Source: Hymenobacter telluris (lineage in GTDB: Bacteria; Bacteroidota; Bacteroidia; Cytophagales; Hymenobacteraceae). Taken from it: a stretch of 64,000 nucleotides of DNA. Of this stretch, positions 16,816 through 25,907 are shown one piece after another. Every line of letters begins with the position of its first letter. Positions within the stretch are counted from its first letter, which is position 1. Where the stretch lies: NCBI RefSeq assembly GCF_017313265.1, contig NZ_JAFLQZ010000008.1, positions 165,161 through 229,160 of the forward strand. The letters are read 5' to 3'. The notes under the pieces are model-generated. The model was not told where the DNA came from. It was given only the letters and a program-made list of their open reading frames with translations, and searched no databases. A program made the translations under genes and the position numbers.

Positions 16816-18666
16816 CTACACAAACTGGTGGCCACCGTTTTGCCCCGCCTGCCGGGAGTCCAGGTCGCGGTTGAGCTGGAAGGCGGCGCTAATGAGGGCC
16901 AGGTGGGTGAAGGCCTGCGGATAGTTGCCGACTTGCTGGCCTTGCGGCCCGATTTGCTCGGAGTACAACCCCAGCGGACTGGCAAAGCCCAGCAGCTTCT
17001 CGAACAGCAGGCGGGCTTTGTCCAGGTCGCCGGCGCGCGAAAGGTTTTCGATGTACCAGAACGAGCACATCGTGAAAGTGCCTTCCTCGCCGCTGAGGCC
17101 GTCGGAAGCCCCACCGTCGGCGTGGTAGCGGAACATCAGCGAATCGAGCAGGAGCTCCTTCTCAATGGCCTGCATGGTGGCTTGCCAGCGGGGTTCGGCA
17201 GGCGTAAACATCCGAACCAGGGGCAGCAGGAGCACGTTGGCGTCGAGCACCTGGCTGCCTTTGTACTGCACGAAAGCCTGCTTTTCCTCGCTCCAGTACT
17301 GGTTGTAGACTTCCTCGTAAATCTCGTCGCGGACGCGTAGCCATTCCACCAGCGGTGCCGGAAACGACCGGTCGCGGGCAATCCGGATGCCCCGGTCGAG
17401 CGCCACCCAGCACATCATCTTGCCCGAAATGAAGTCCCGCTCTTCGTCGCGCACCTCCCAAATGCCGTGGTCGGGCCGTTGCCAGTTCTGGGCCACAAAC
17501 TCCACCAGGCGGCATACGTGCTGCCAGAAGTCGTAGGTAATGGCCCCGCCGTACTTGTTGTAGAGGTAAATAGTATCGAGCAGTTCCCCGTAGATGTCCA
17601 GCTGAAACTGCTTGGCGGCACCATTGCCAATGCGCACCGGCTGCGAGTCGCGGTAGCCGCTGAGGTGGTGTAGCTCTATTTCGGGCAGGTCGGCGCCACC
17701 GTCTACGGCGTACATCAGCTGCAAGTCCTCGGCCTTCTCCAGGTGTTCGAGCCGCTCCATAATCCAGCGCAGAAAATCCTTGGACTCCCGCGTGAAACCC
17801 AGCCGCAGGAAAGCGTACATAGTGAAAGCGGCATCCCGAATCCAAGTGAAACGGTAGTCCCAGTTGCGGTTGCTACCTATGGCCTCGGGCAGGCCGAACG
17901 TGGCAGCGGCCACCGTAGAGCCGTGTTGCAGCGAGGTCAGCAGCTTGAGCGTAATGGCCGAGCGCAGTACGGTTTCGCGCCAGCGGCCGGTGTAGGTGCT
18001 GCTTTCCACCCACTCACGCCAGAAGCTAAGCGTATCCTGAAAGGCGGCTTCGGTGTAGTGCGCCAGGTCGCGGGCAATGAAAGTGGGGTCATCTACGGGC
18101 GTAGCCTCAATCACGAAGCTGACGGTTTCGCCCGCTTTCAGCGTCCAGCTGCCCTCGGCATCACCTTGCTGGTTAGGCTCGAAGGGCTTATTGCCGAGCA
18201 GCCGAAATTGAAAGCCGGCTTGGTCGAGGCCCCGGAACAGCAGGCTGTCATCGGCCTGTTGGGCTACCTCGTGCTCGGCCCGGCCATAGTCGAAGCGCGG
18301 GGCGCACTGCATCTCAAACGTCATGCTGCCCTTGATGATGCGCACCGTGCGTACCACCGCGCAGTTCTGCTCGTGGCGCTTGACGGGCATAAAGTCGGTT
18401 AGCTCGGCAATGCCTTCCTCGGTGAAAAAACGGGTGAGCAGCACGCCCGTATCCGGCAAGTACAGCTGCTTGCTGCGTACCTCACGGCCCGCGGGCCGCA
18501 AGTACCAGTGGCCGCCTTTTTCGGCGTCGAGCAGCGAGGCGAAGATGGTAGGGGAGTCGAAGCGGGTGAAGGAGAGGTAATCGATAGAACCGGTTTTGGC
18601 CACCAGCGCTACGGTGTGCAGATTGCCAATCAGGCCATAATCTTCTAGTGGGAGGTAGTCGGGCAT
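16816..18666 (-). CDS. Glycoside hydrolase family 15 protein (glucoamylase/trehalase type)
   Basis: The 616-residue product starts best at MPDYLPLEDYGLIGNLHTVA (18666). An upstream extension to 18777 would run through the terminator of the next gene. The N-terminal beta-sandwich domain (DYLSFTRFDSPTIFASLLD) is typical of bacterial GH15. The (alpha/alpha)6 barrel follows, with SNRNWDYRFTWIRDAAFTMY, the substrate-binding WDYR-WIRDA signature. A conserved catalytic-region stretch is DHGIWEVRDEERDF, with Glu as candidate acid/base. These enzymes cleave alpha-glucosidic bonds (maltodextrin or trehalose). It has no signal peptide, so it probably works in the cytoplasm on storage or compatible-solute sugars. 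Confidence 0.92.
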   Translation of the reverse strand: MPDYLPLEDYGLIGNLHTVALVAKTGSIDYLSFTRFDSPTIFASLLDAEKGGHWYLRPAGREVRSKQLYLPDTGVLLTRFFTEEGIAELTDFMPVKRHEQNCAVVRTVRIIKGSMTFEMQCAPRFDYGRAEHEVAQQADDSLLFRGLDQAGFQFRLLGNKPFEPNQQGDAEGSWTLKAGETVSFVIEATPVDDPTFIARDLAHYTEAAFQDTLSFWREWVESSTYTGRWRETVLRSAITLKLLTSLQHGSTVAAATFGLPEAIGSNRNWDYRFTWIRDAAFTMYAFLRLGFTRESKDFLRWIMERLEHLEKAEDLQLMYAVDGGADLPEIELHHLSGYRDSQPVRIGNGAAKQFQLDIYGELLDTIYLYNKYGGAITYDFWQHVCRLVEFVAQNWQRPDHGIWEVRDEERDFISGKMMCWVALDRGIRIARDRSFPAPLVEWLRVRDEIYEEVYNQYWSEEKQAFVQYKGSQVLDANVLLLPLVRMFTPAEPRWQATMQAIEKELLLDSLMFRYHADGGASDGLSGEEGTFTMCSFWYIENLSRAGDLDKARLLFEKLLGFASPLGLYSEQIGPQGQQVGNYPQAFTHLALISAAFQLNRDLDSRQAGQNGGHQFV

Positions 18667-18751
18667 GTAGTCAACAACAGGTGGAATGCAAGGAATACTT
18701 GCTAACGAATAACTGCCGCCACTTGACGAGGATACCCATAATTTTCCACTG

Positions 18752-18794
18752 AAAAACAAACAGTCGGACCACCCCAAGGGTAACCCGACTGTTT
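18752..18794 (-). terminator. Terminator of the formaldehyde dehydrogenase gene
   Basis: On the minus strand AAACAGTCGG/CCGACTGTTT (18785-18794 and 18758-18767) is followed by a T-rich tract (GTTTTTC). Its position argues for the shorter GH15 start at 18666. Confidence 0.7.
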
Positions 18795-18822
18795 AGGAAA
18801 GAGCAACTACAAACAGAAGCTG

Positions 18823-20055
18823 CTAGTGCGTAGCTACTTCCTTGGCTTTGGTTTTGGGCTTCACATCGGGAATCAGGTTGTGCGGGTTGATGACGAATTT
18901 CTTGGCCACGCCGCTGTCAAACTCGGCATAGCCTTTGGGTGCGTCGTCGAGGCTGATGACTTCCACGTTTACGGCTTTGGCAATCTGCACTTTGTCGTAC
19001 AGAATGGCTTGCATAAGCTGGCGGTTGTAGCTCATAACCGGCGTTTGGCCAGTGTGAAAGGAGTGGCTTTTGGCCCAGCCCAGGCCAAATCGAATCGAGA
19101 GGCTACCTTTCTGCGCGGCTTGGTCTTTGGCACCTGGGTCCTCGGTTACATACAGGCCCGGAATGCCAATAGAGCCTCCGGCGCGGGTGATTTCCATGAG
19201 CGAGTTGAGCACGGCCGCTGGTACTTCTTTCTTGGAATCGGTGCCGTGGCCGCTGGCCTCGAAGCCCACGCAATCCACAGCGCAGTCTATTTCCGGTACG
19301 CCCAGAATCTGGGTGATTTGCTCGGTCAGGGAAGCGTCCAGTGTCAAGTCCACGGTTTCGCAGCCGAACGAGCGGGCGTGAGCCAAGCGGGCCTTGTTCA
19401 TGTCGCCGACTATTACCACGGCCGCGCCCAGCAGTTGCGCCGAGGCCGCGGCGGCCAGCCCTACCGGCCCGGCCCCGGCAATGTACACGGTAGTACCTGG
19501 TCCTACGCCCGCCTTCACCGCCCCGTGGAAACCCGTCGGGAAAATGTCGCTTAGCATGGTCAGGTCCCGGATTTTCTCCATGGCTTGGTCCTTGTTCGGG
19601 AACCGCAGCAGGTTGAAATCAGCGTAAGGCACCATGACGTATTCGGCCTGCCCGCCAATCCAGCCGCCCATGTCCACGTAGCCGTAGGCCCCGCCGGCGC
19701 GGCCCTCGTTCACATTCAGGCAGATGCCGGTTTTCATTTCTTTGCAGGTGCGGCAGCGGCCACACGCCACATTGAACGGCACTGATACCAAGTCGCCCTT
19801 TTTCAGAAACTCTACGTCGGTGCCGGCCTCAATCACCTCGCCGGTTATTTCGTGGCCCAGAATCAGGCCGGCCGGTGCAGTGGTGCGGCCTCGTACCATG
19901 TGCTGGTCGGAGCCGCAAATGTTGGTGGATACTACTTTCAGAATCACACCGTGCGTGATTTTCTTGCCTTTCGGGTTTTTCAACTCGGGAAAAGCTATGT
20001 CCTGTACCTCAACCTTGCCGGGTTCTAGGTATACTACGCCTCTGTTATCAGCCAT
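18823..20055 (-). CDS. fdhA: Glutathione-independent formaldehyde dehydrogenase
   Basis: The 410-residue zinc-dependent medium-chain dehydrogenase oxidises formaldehyde (or other aldehydes) with NAD without glutathione. Catalytic zinc ligands appear in NICGSDQHMVRGRT and GHEITGEV. Structural-zinc cysteines are in ACGRCRTCKEMKTGICLN. The Rossmann motif is AGAGPVGLAAAASAQLLGA. The long insertion EGRAGGAYGYVDMGGWIGGQ after the Cys cluster and the C-terminal region are characteristic of the Pseudomonas putida-type FDH subfamily. A GlcG/HbpS-type protein is encoded 54 bp upstream on the same strand and is probably co-transcribed. Confidence 0.93.
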   Translation of the reverse strand: MADNRGVVYLEPGKVEVQDIAFPELKNPKGKKITHGVILKVVSTNICGSDQHMVRGRTTAPAGLILGHEITGEVIEAGTDVEFLKKGDLVSVPFNVACGRCRTCKEMKTGICLNVNEGRAGGAYGYVDMGGWIGGQAEYVMVPYADFNLLRFPNKDQAMEKIRDLTMLSDIFPTGFHGAVKAGVGPGTTVYIAGAGPVGLAAAASAQLLGAAVVIVGDMNKARLAHARSFGCETVDLTLDASLTEQITQILGVPEIDCAVDCVGFEASGHGTDSKKEVPAAVLNSLMEITRAGGSIGIPGLYVTEDPGAKDQAAQKGSLSIRFGLGWAKSHSFHTGQTPVMSYNRQLMQAILYDKVQIAKAVNVEVISLDDAPKGYAEFDSGVAKKFVINPHNLIPDVKPKTKAKEVATH

Positions 20056-20109
20056 TGGAATGGGGCTAGATGCTGGGATAAGAAAAGTTGGGTTGGCCGG
20101 GTAGAACCC

Positions 20110-20517
20110 TTATTGCCCTGCCAGGGCCTGTACGCCCGCTTCGGCCACTGCGTGGTCGTTCTCCACCGTGTCGCCGGATACGCCAATAGCGCCAAAAACC
20201 TGGCCTTCACTGTTTTTGAGCGGGATGCCACCCGGAAACGTAATGAGGCCACCGTTGGAATGCTCAATGCCGAAAAGGGAGCCGCCGGGCTGCGAGAGGC
20301 CCCCAATAGCGCCCGTGGGCATATCGAAGAAGCGGGCCGTTTTGGCCTTCTTAATGGAAATGTCGAGTGAGCCAAGCCAGGCATCATCCATTCGGATGAA
20401 GGCCACCAGATTCGCGCCGGCGTCAACCACGGCAATATTCATTTTCACGCCCATTTCCAGGGCTTTTTCGTGCGCGGCCGCCACGGCCTGTTGTGCTTGC
20501 TTGAGGGTGATGCCCAT
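20110..20517 (-). CDS. GlcG/HbpS family (DUF336) protein
   Basis: The 135-residue protein matches the heme-binding-protein HbpS/GlcG family along its full length: [39 protein letters not shown], then GGIPLKN, and the C-terminal [20 protein letters not shown]. HbpS binds heme and senses redox stress in Streptomyces. GlcG lies in glycolate operons, but its role is unclear. Here it precedes formaldehyde dehydrogenase by 54 bp, suggesting a role in aldehyde or redox metabolism (inference). There is no signal peptide. Confidence 0.88.
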   Translation of the reverse strand: MGITLKQAQQAVAAAHEKALEMGVKMNIAVVDAGANLVAFIRMDDAWLGSLDISIKKAKTARFFDMPTGAIGGLSQPGGSLFGIEHSNGGLITFPGGIPLKNSEGQVFGAIGVSGDTVENDHAVAEAGVQALAGQ

Positions 20518-21138
20518 AGTAATTGGAAAGGTTGGTGGAAGAAACTTGTGCTACCAACAACGGAATTCCAGGTGCGGAGGGCAAGTGCCAAACCAGAATT
20601 GCGACGATTCATACCCAGGATTGCGACAATAGTGTGGCTCAACTCCGGATTTGCTAGCAAGGTTAGCCGGCCCCAGCACGGTTGAAAGGCGCTTTTCAGT
20701 TAGTAACAGGAGTAGACTCCTTTACAGCCTTTCGCCTACGCTTAAATGATAAGTAACCATTACTGGCCAGCGTGGCACACAACCAAGATAGAGTTGCTCT
20801 ACGCTCGTATTTATGATAAATTAATATAACTATATCGTTTTTAATCATAAATAATATAATAAATTATTAGCTGATTTATTCAAAAAGTATATATTGCTAT
20901 TGTTTTCTATTTAGTGTGGTAAAGTGCTGAATAGTAGATAGTAAAAGTCATTGTAAGGATTGCAAAGTGTTAAGGCATAAGTGGTATAATTATAAAAGTA
21001 GAATCTATCTGTCTGTGCTGGATTTATATCTTAATTAATACTGCTGTCTGGTAACACAATAGCAGTTTTTCGTTGGGCCAGTAATGTGCTGTAGATGAGC
21101 TGCTTTTCTCCCATTTGTACATCAACATTTAGTAGCAT
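20518..21138. other. 621-bp AT-rich intergenic region upstream of the giant adhesin
   Basis: This gap lies between divergent genes. Its second half (about 20800-21060) is strikingly AT-rich, with runs of TTAAT/TATAA and no open reading frame of note. I see no TAnnTTTG box at a convincing distance from the start at 21139. It is probably the promoter and leader of the large surface protein. Confidence 0.5.
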
Positions 21139-24100
21139 ATGAGACTACCTTTTACTCGAACAATCAGCCAAGCTAGTCTACGCAACGTGCTGGTAAGGTC
21201 GGCGGGAATGCTGGCCGTATATGGCGGTTTGCTGGGCACCAGGTCGGCCCAGGCCCAGGATTATTTTATCAAAGATGATTTCCGAACGAACAGTCTGACT
21301 ACGTTTCGGATTGGGGGGAATGCCTCGCTAACGAATACCAGTTCTACCGGCGACACCGGCTACCTCCGGCTAACGTCCAACGTTAGCAACCAGCGGGGGT
21401 TTGCTATTTCCAAACAAGCCTTCAACCCCGCCAACGGCTTCAGTATCTCGTTCGAGTACTTTTCCTACGGCGGCACTACCACCGATAGCCAGCTGGCCAA
21501 GGCTGATGGTATCAACCTGTTTCTCATCGACGGGAGTATTGTAGCCGATGCGACCAGCTTCGTACCTGGTGGCTACGGCGGGTCGTTGGGCTATGCCCAG
21601 CTTGTGGCGGGCTCAACCAATATTGCGGGTGCTACCGGCGGGTTCGTCGGCATCGGGCTCGATGAGTTTGGTGGCTATTCCGTAGCAAATGAAGGAAAAA
21701 GCGGCGGCACAGCCGGGCGGGTAATTTCCGGGGTGGCTATTCGAGGAGCCGGCAATGCCACTACTAATGCCAGCGCCTACCCTTATATAATTGGGGCCCG
21801 CACCGCTACCTACACGGTAAGCGGCACCACCCGGACGCTGACCTCGGGCTATGGTATCGACGTGGCTACTGCCCGCGCCCAAAGCACTTCGCCCGACTAC
21901 CGGCGGGTGTTCGTGGACGTGTTTCCGGTTAGCAAAGGCTCTACCACCTACAAGGTTACGGTGCGCATTCAGAACGGACCTACTACTGTGTCCACCGTCA
22001 TTGATAACTACACTTTCACCTCGGCTACGCAGGTGATGCCGTCGAGCCTGCGGATTGGGTTTGCGGCTTCTACGGGCGGCAGTACCAACTTTCACGAGGT
22101 GCGCGACCTACAGATTGTGCGACCACCCGTGGCCAACAACGACCTGGTAGGAACTGCCTACAATGCGCCGGTCAGCTTCAGCCCCCTCACCAACGACGAA
22201 GCCTCGGGAAGCTCGCTTGACGTGGCAACCCTGGACCTCGACCCCGGTACCGTAGCCGTTGATAACACTCTGACGGTTCCGCAGGGTACGTTCTCCATTG
22301 GTAGCAACGGCGTGGTTACGTTCACTCCGTCGGGCTCTTTTTCCGGAACGTTCACGGTACCCTACACCGTGCAAAGCATCCTGAAATCTATTTCCAACCA
22401 GGGTACTATCACCGTAGTAGTTTCCGGCGCCGACGTGGCCACGGTCCTCAATGGCCCGGCAGTAGCCAACATCGGCTCGACGCTGACCTATACTACCACC
22501 ACCTCTAACGTGGGCGTGGAAACTGGCTCCAACATCGTACCGAAGCTGACGCTGAACGGCGATATTACGGTGGCTGCGTCGCCGAACTACACGTTCAGCT
22601 CCACCGGGACGGGCGCGGCCAAGGTTACTACCGTTACCTTCCCCACCATTGCCTCCCTGTCGCCAAGCAGTGCCCCGGTTGACAACTCCGTGAACTTCGT
22701 TCTGAACTCGGGCAACGTGACGGGCAGTGCGTTCTTCACCACCACCGTACCGGACCCCGACGCCGGCAACAACACCGCTACCCTCACCACTACGGGCTAC
22801 AACCCCACAGCTACCGCCACTGGCTGTGGCGGGCCCGGCACCGATGGACCAGGTCCGGTAGGGGTGGCTGTTACCGACGGCACCATCATCAATACGTATT
22901 TTCAAGGGCAGAGCTCCGTGGCCGCCGGCGCGAAAACCATCACGCTGACCGGGCCGGGTACCGGGTACAGCAAGCCCCTCATGCCCGGTGACCTGGTGCT
23001 GATTATGCAGATGCAGGGAGCCGACATTACCACGCCCAACACCACTGCTTACGGTACGGTCAGCAACGTAACCGCCGGCACGTATGAGTACGCAGTAGTG
23101 GCTCCGAATACCAACGTGACCTACGCCAGCGGCGGCACCCTGGTGCTGACCAAAGCGCTGGTAAATGGCTACGTAGGGGCAGCAGCCACCGCTACGGCCG
23201 GTCCGCGGCGGTTTCAGGTTATTCGGGTTCCGCAGTACTCCACCTTCGATGCCACGCAGGTGGTAACCACCGGCGCGGCCTGGAATGGCACAACGGGCGG
23301 AGTACTGGTACTCGATGTGGTGGGTGCCACCACCTTTGGAGCTACTAACACCACGCGCTTCACCATGACCGGCAAAGGCTTCCGCGGCGGCGGCGGGGTC
23401 CGGTACACCGGTAATGTCTCCTATAGCAGCACAGACTACCGGAACGTAGCAGCGGCTAAGGAGGGGGTTGGTGCCCACGGAGCCAAGGGCGAAGGCATTG
23501 CGGGTACTCCGCGCTACGTATTTCAGGATGCAACTACCTCGCTTGATTTAGGTACGGACGCGTATCCGGGAGGCAGTGTTGGCCGGGGCGCACCCGGTAA
23601 TGCCGGCGGCGGCGGCACCGATGCCACGGTCCTCACCAACGCCGGAAACACGGGCGGCGGTGGCGGCTCCAACGCAATAAATGCTGATAACGGGGGCAAA
23701 GGCGGTAGCTACAACACAACGGCAACCGGTGGCGGCGGGGCTGTTGCGCCAGGTCTGTCGTCAGCTACCCGGCTGTTTATGGGCGGCGGCGGCGGCGCGG
23801 GCAGCACGGGGATTGTTGGTACTGAAGGCAGCGGCAGCGGGGGCAACGGCGGCGGTATTGTTATCCTACGCACCGGCACGGTATCCGGCACGGGTACTAT
23901 TAGTGCCAATGGCGGCAATGCAGTAAGTGCCGCCGCTCCCGCTACCAGTAACGCGGCCGGTGGCGGCGGCGGCGGCGGCGCGGTGCTCATCGCCAGCACG
24001 GGCTCCATGGCCAGCCTGACCCTCACCGTTAATGGTGGCGCGGGTGGTAGCACGGCTTCGAATAGCACCCTTATTTCCTATGGTGCGGGTGGTGGTGGCA

Positions 24101-25392
24101 GCGGGGGAGTAAGCTACAACAATGCAACCTCTGCGGCGCTGGACCCATCTGCTACTGCTGCTACTGGTGCCAATGGCACTGCCAAAGCTGGTACTGCTGG
24201 TGCCGCTGCCAATGGTGCGGCGGCCGGTAATGCTGGTCCCGTGTCTACCCGGGATGCGGCCCAAAACGGTGGTATTTCGTCTATTGGCTGCCGCCCCATT
24301 CTGGCTGCTACGCTGCGAGCCAATACCCCGCAGGTGGTACGCAGCAGCGCTATGCAGGCCACCTACACGCTGACCGTGGCAAACAGCGGCGGGGCTGCCT
24401 CCGGCCTTAAGGCGCTGGTGGCGCTGGCCAACGCCACCAACCCCGGTGGTGGGGCTGGCTCGCTCTTCAAATACAACAGCACGGTATCGGCTACCCTCAC
24501 CCTCACCGATAATACGGTGGTAAACCTGAGCACTACACCCGGCGCCCTGAACTATTATAAGGGCCCCGGTGCCGAAGACACCAACCCCAGCTTCAGCGAC
24601 ATTGACCTGCCCGCCGGCGCTATCCTGACCATCAAGTTCCTGGTGGATCTGAATGCTGCGGTTGAAGGCAACGTAGCTTACCAGTCGGACGCGCAGATTA
24701 CCTACCTCGACCCCACGCGCACGGTGGCGGCTACCACTGTTTCGCCGGGTGGCACTTACACGGGTACCGGGTCGGTGCCCGGCAGCAACTACCTTGGGGC
24801 CACCTCCACGGCCGAAGACGTGTCGGTGGCGCGGCCCCTGCCGGTTGAGCTGAAGCACTTCAGTGCCCTGGCTATCCGGCAGGATGCCAGCCTGACCTGG
24901 ACCACCGCCTCGGAGCGCAACAGCGACCGGTTCTACGTGGAGCGTTCCTTGGATGGCGCCCATTTCGAAGTGGTTGGCTCACGCAAAGCGCAGGGATACA
25001 GCTCCACCGACTATACTTATCAGTACCTGGACGCCAACGCGGCTCTGCAAGCCGTTGCCTCAGTGGTGTACTACCGCCTGCATCAGGTAGATGCTGATGG
25101 AACCAGCTCCTACAGCCCCGTGCGGATGGTGCGGTTCCAGAAGAGCCTGCAAGCGGCCATCAGCCTGTACCCCAACCCCGCCCAGGCCCGGCTGACGCTC
25201 AACCTGCGCGCCGTACCGGCCGGCGAATACCAGGTCAGCATCCTCGACATGGCCGGCCGGGTCATCAGCCGGTTCCCGCTGGCTGGTCAGCAAGACCACG
25301 AGCTGCCGGTCCGCAGCCTGTTGCCGGGTTCCTACATCGTGCAGGTAAAAGGCGGGGGCACAACCACTACGCTGCGTCTGCTGCGCGAATAA
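21139..25392 (+). CDS. Giant secreted lectin-like, glycine-rich protein with T9SS C-terminal sorting domain
   Basis: The 1417-residue protein starts with a long signal peptide (about 1-40, ending RSAQAQ). Residues about 43-330 look like a bacterial L-type lectin domain (DDFRTNSLTTFRIGGNASL, ADGINLFLIDGS, GGYGGSLGYAQ). Ig/cadherin-like and DUF11-type repeats follow (about 335-560). About 740-1040 is a glycine/alanine/serine-rich region with many GGGG tracts. A second DUF11-like unit comes next, then a C-terminal type A sorting domain (last 75 residues: SLYPNPAQARLTLNL, then PGSYIVQVKGGG). T9SS cargo of this kind is secreted and attached to the cell surface. A role in adhesion or matrix is inferred. 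Confidence 0.9.
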   Translation: MRLPFTRTISQASLRNVLVRSAGMLAVYGGLLGTRSAQAQDYFIKDDFRTNSLTTFRIGGNASLTNTSSTGDTGYLRLTSNVSNQRGFAISKQAFNPANGFSISFEYFSYGGTTTDSQLAKADGINLFLIDGSIVADATSFVPGGYGGSLGYAQLVAGSTNIAGATGGFVGIGLDEFGGYSVANEGKSGGTAGRVISGVAIRGAGNATTNASAYPYIIGARTATYTVSGTTRTLTSGYGIDVATARAQSTSPDYRRVFVDVFPVSKGSTTYKVTVRIQNGPTTVSTVIDNYTFTSATQVMPSSLRIGFAASTGGSTNFHEVRDLQIVRPPVANNDLVGTAYNAPVSFSPLTNDEASGSSLDVATLDLDPGTVAVDNTLTVPQGTFSIGSNGVVTFTPSGSFSGTFTVPYTVQSILKSISNQGTITVVVSGADVATVLNGPAVANIGSTLTYTTTTSNVGVETGSNIVPKLTLNGDITVAASPNYTFSSTGTGAAKVTTVTFPTIASLSPSSAPVDNSVNFVLNSGNVTGSAFFTTTVPDPDAGNNTATLTTTGYNPTATATGCGGPGTDGPGPVGVAVTDGTIINTYFQGQSSVAAGAKTITLTGPGTGYSKPLMPGDLVLIMQMQGADITTPNTTAYGTVSNVTAGTYEYAVVAPNTNVTYASGGTLVLTKALVNGYVGAAATATAGPRRFQVIRVPQYSTFDATQVVTTGAAWNGTTGGVLVLDVVGATTFGATNTTRFTMTGKGFRGGGGVRYTGNVSYSSTDYRNVAAAKEGVGAHGAKGEGIAGTPRYVFQDATTSLDLGTDAYPGGSVGRGAPGNAGGGGTDATVLTNAGNTGGGGGSNAINADNGGKGGSYNTTATGGGGAVAPGLSSATRLFMGGGGGAGSTGIVGTEGSGSGGNGGGIVILRTGTVSGTGTISANGGNAVSAAAPATSNAAGGGGGGGAVLIASTGSMASLTLTVNGGAGGSTASNSTLISYGAGGGGSGGVSYNNATSAALDPSATAATGANGTAKAGTAGAAANGAAAGNAGPVSTRDAAQNGGISSIGCRPILAATLRANTPQVVRSSAMQATYTLTVANSGGAASGLKALVALANATNPGGGAGSLFKYNSTVSATLTLTDNTVVNLSTTPGALNYYKGPGAEDTNPSFSDIDLPAGAILTIKFLVDLNAAVEGNVAYQSDAQITYLDPTRTVAATTVSPGGTYTGTGSVPGSNYLGATSTAEDVSVARPLPVELKHFSALAIRQDASLTWTTASERNSDRFYVERSLDGAHFEVVGSRKAQGYSSTDYTYQYLDANAALQAVASVVYYRLHQVDADGTSSYSPVRMVRFQKSLQAAISLYPNPAQARLTLNLRAVPAGEYQVSILDMAGRVISRFPLAGQQDHELPVRSLLPGSYIVQVKGGGTTTTLRLLRE

Positions 25393-25409
25393 TGATGTAG
25401 CCCCCAGCA

Positions 25410-25441
25410 AAGAAAGGCCCGGCCCACGCCGGGCCTTTCTT
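25410..25441 (+). terminator. Strong rho-independent terminator
   Basis: A perfect 14-bp stem (25410-25423 and 25428-25441, core AGGCCCGGC) with a 4-nt loop and T-rich 3' side lies 18 bp after the adhesin stop. Confidence 0.85.
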
Positions 25442-25907
25442 GTTCAGGCAGATACGCGCGGCGGACCGGGGTGGCTACCGTTGCAGTCAACTGCGCCAGC
25501 CGGGAGGCGTTGGCGGCGTTTGGCGGCTGGCCGACACGCTTTGCCGTGGGGCCCGAGTGCCGTCGGGTGGGGACTGAGCCGGCCAATAGCAGGTGTGCGG
25601 CCCGATATTCTATTTTTGCGCCCGCAAACTCGTACCTTTGGCTCGTTGCGCTTTTCCGCGCCGGCAGGCTGGGCGTTGCTTTTACTCTCAACTGGCCGCG
25701 TGGCGGAGCTTCTCAGCGCTGCCCAACGCTGGCACCTTCAGGCCTGTGTGCTCCGGCGCCAAGCTTCGGGCAGGCAGCGGAGAGAGGCCGGCAAACGGCA
25801 AAAGCGTTACGGCAGACAGAAAAGTCCACTAAAAAAGAACAGGAACGGCCCGGGTAGCTACAGCGAAAACGCTCTGAATTGCCCTCGAATCGTATTATAA
25901 GACACTA
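25442..25907. other. 466-bp intergenic region upstream of lepA
   Basis: Several short overlapping open frames here have atypical composition and no recognisable product, so I call no gene. The region contains a TACCTTTG box (25633-25640), about 270 bp before the lepA start, implying a long leader or an additional nearer promoter. Confidence 0.5.
25633..25640 (+). promoter_or_regulatory. Bacteroidota -7 box TACCTTTG
   Basis: TACCTTTG fits the TAnnTTTG consensus. The nearest TTG upstream (25616-25618) gives a spacer of only 14 bp, shorter than usual, so the assignment to lepA is tentative. Confidence 0.4.

Noticed and set aside
22108..24963. Long minus-strand open frames (456 and 365 residues) inside the giant adhesin
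   Set aside because: They lie entirely opposite a clearly coding gene, are Gly/Arg/His-rich like most antisense frames of GC-rich DNA, and lack signal peptides or family motifs.
25471..25900. Overlapping plus-strand open frames (up to 139 residues) before lepA
   Set aside because: Three frames are open at once, composition is Arg/Ala-rich, and a TACCTTTG promoter lies inside them. They look non-coding.
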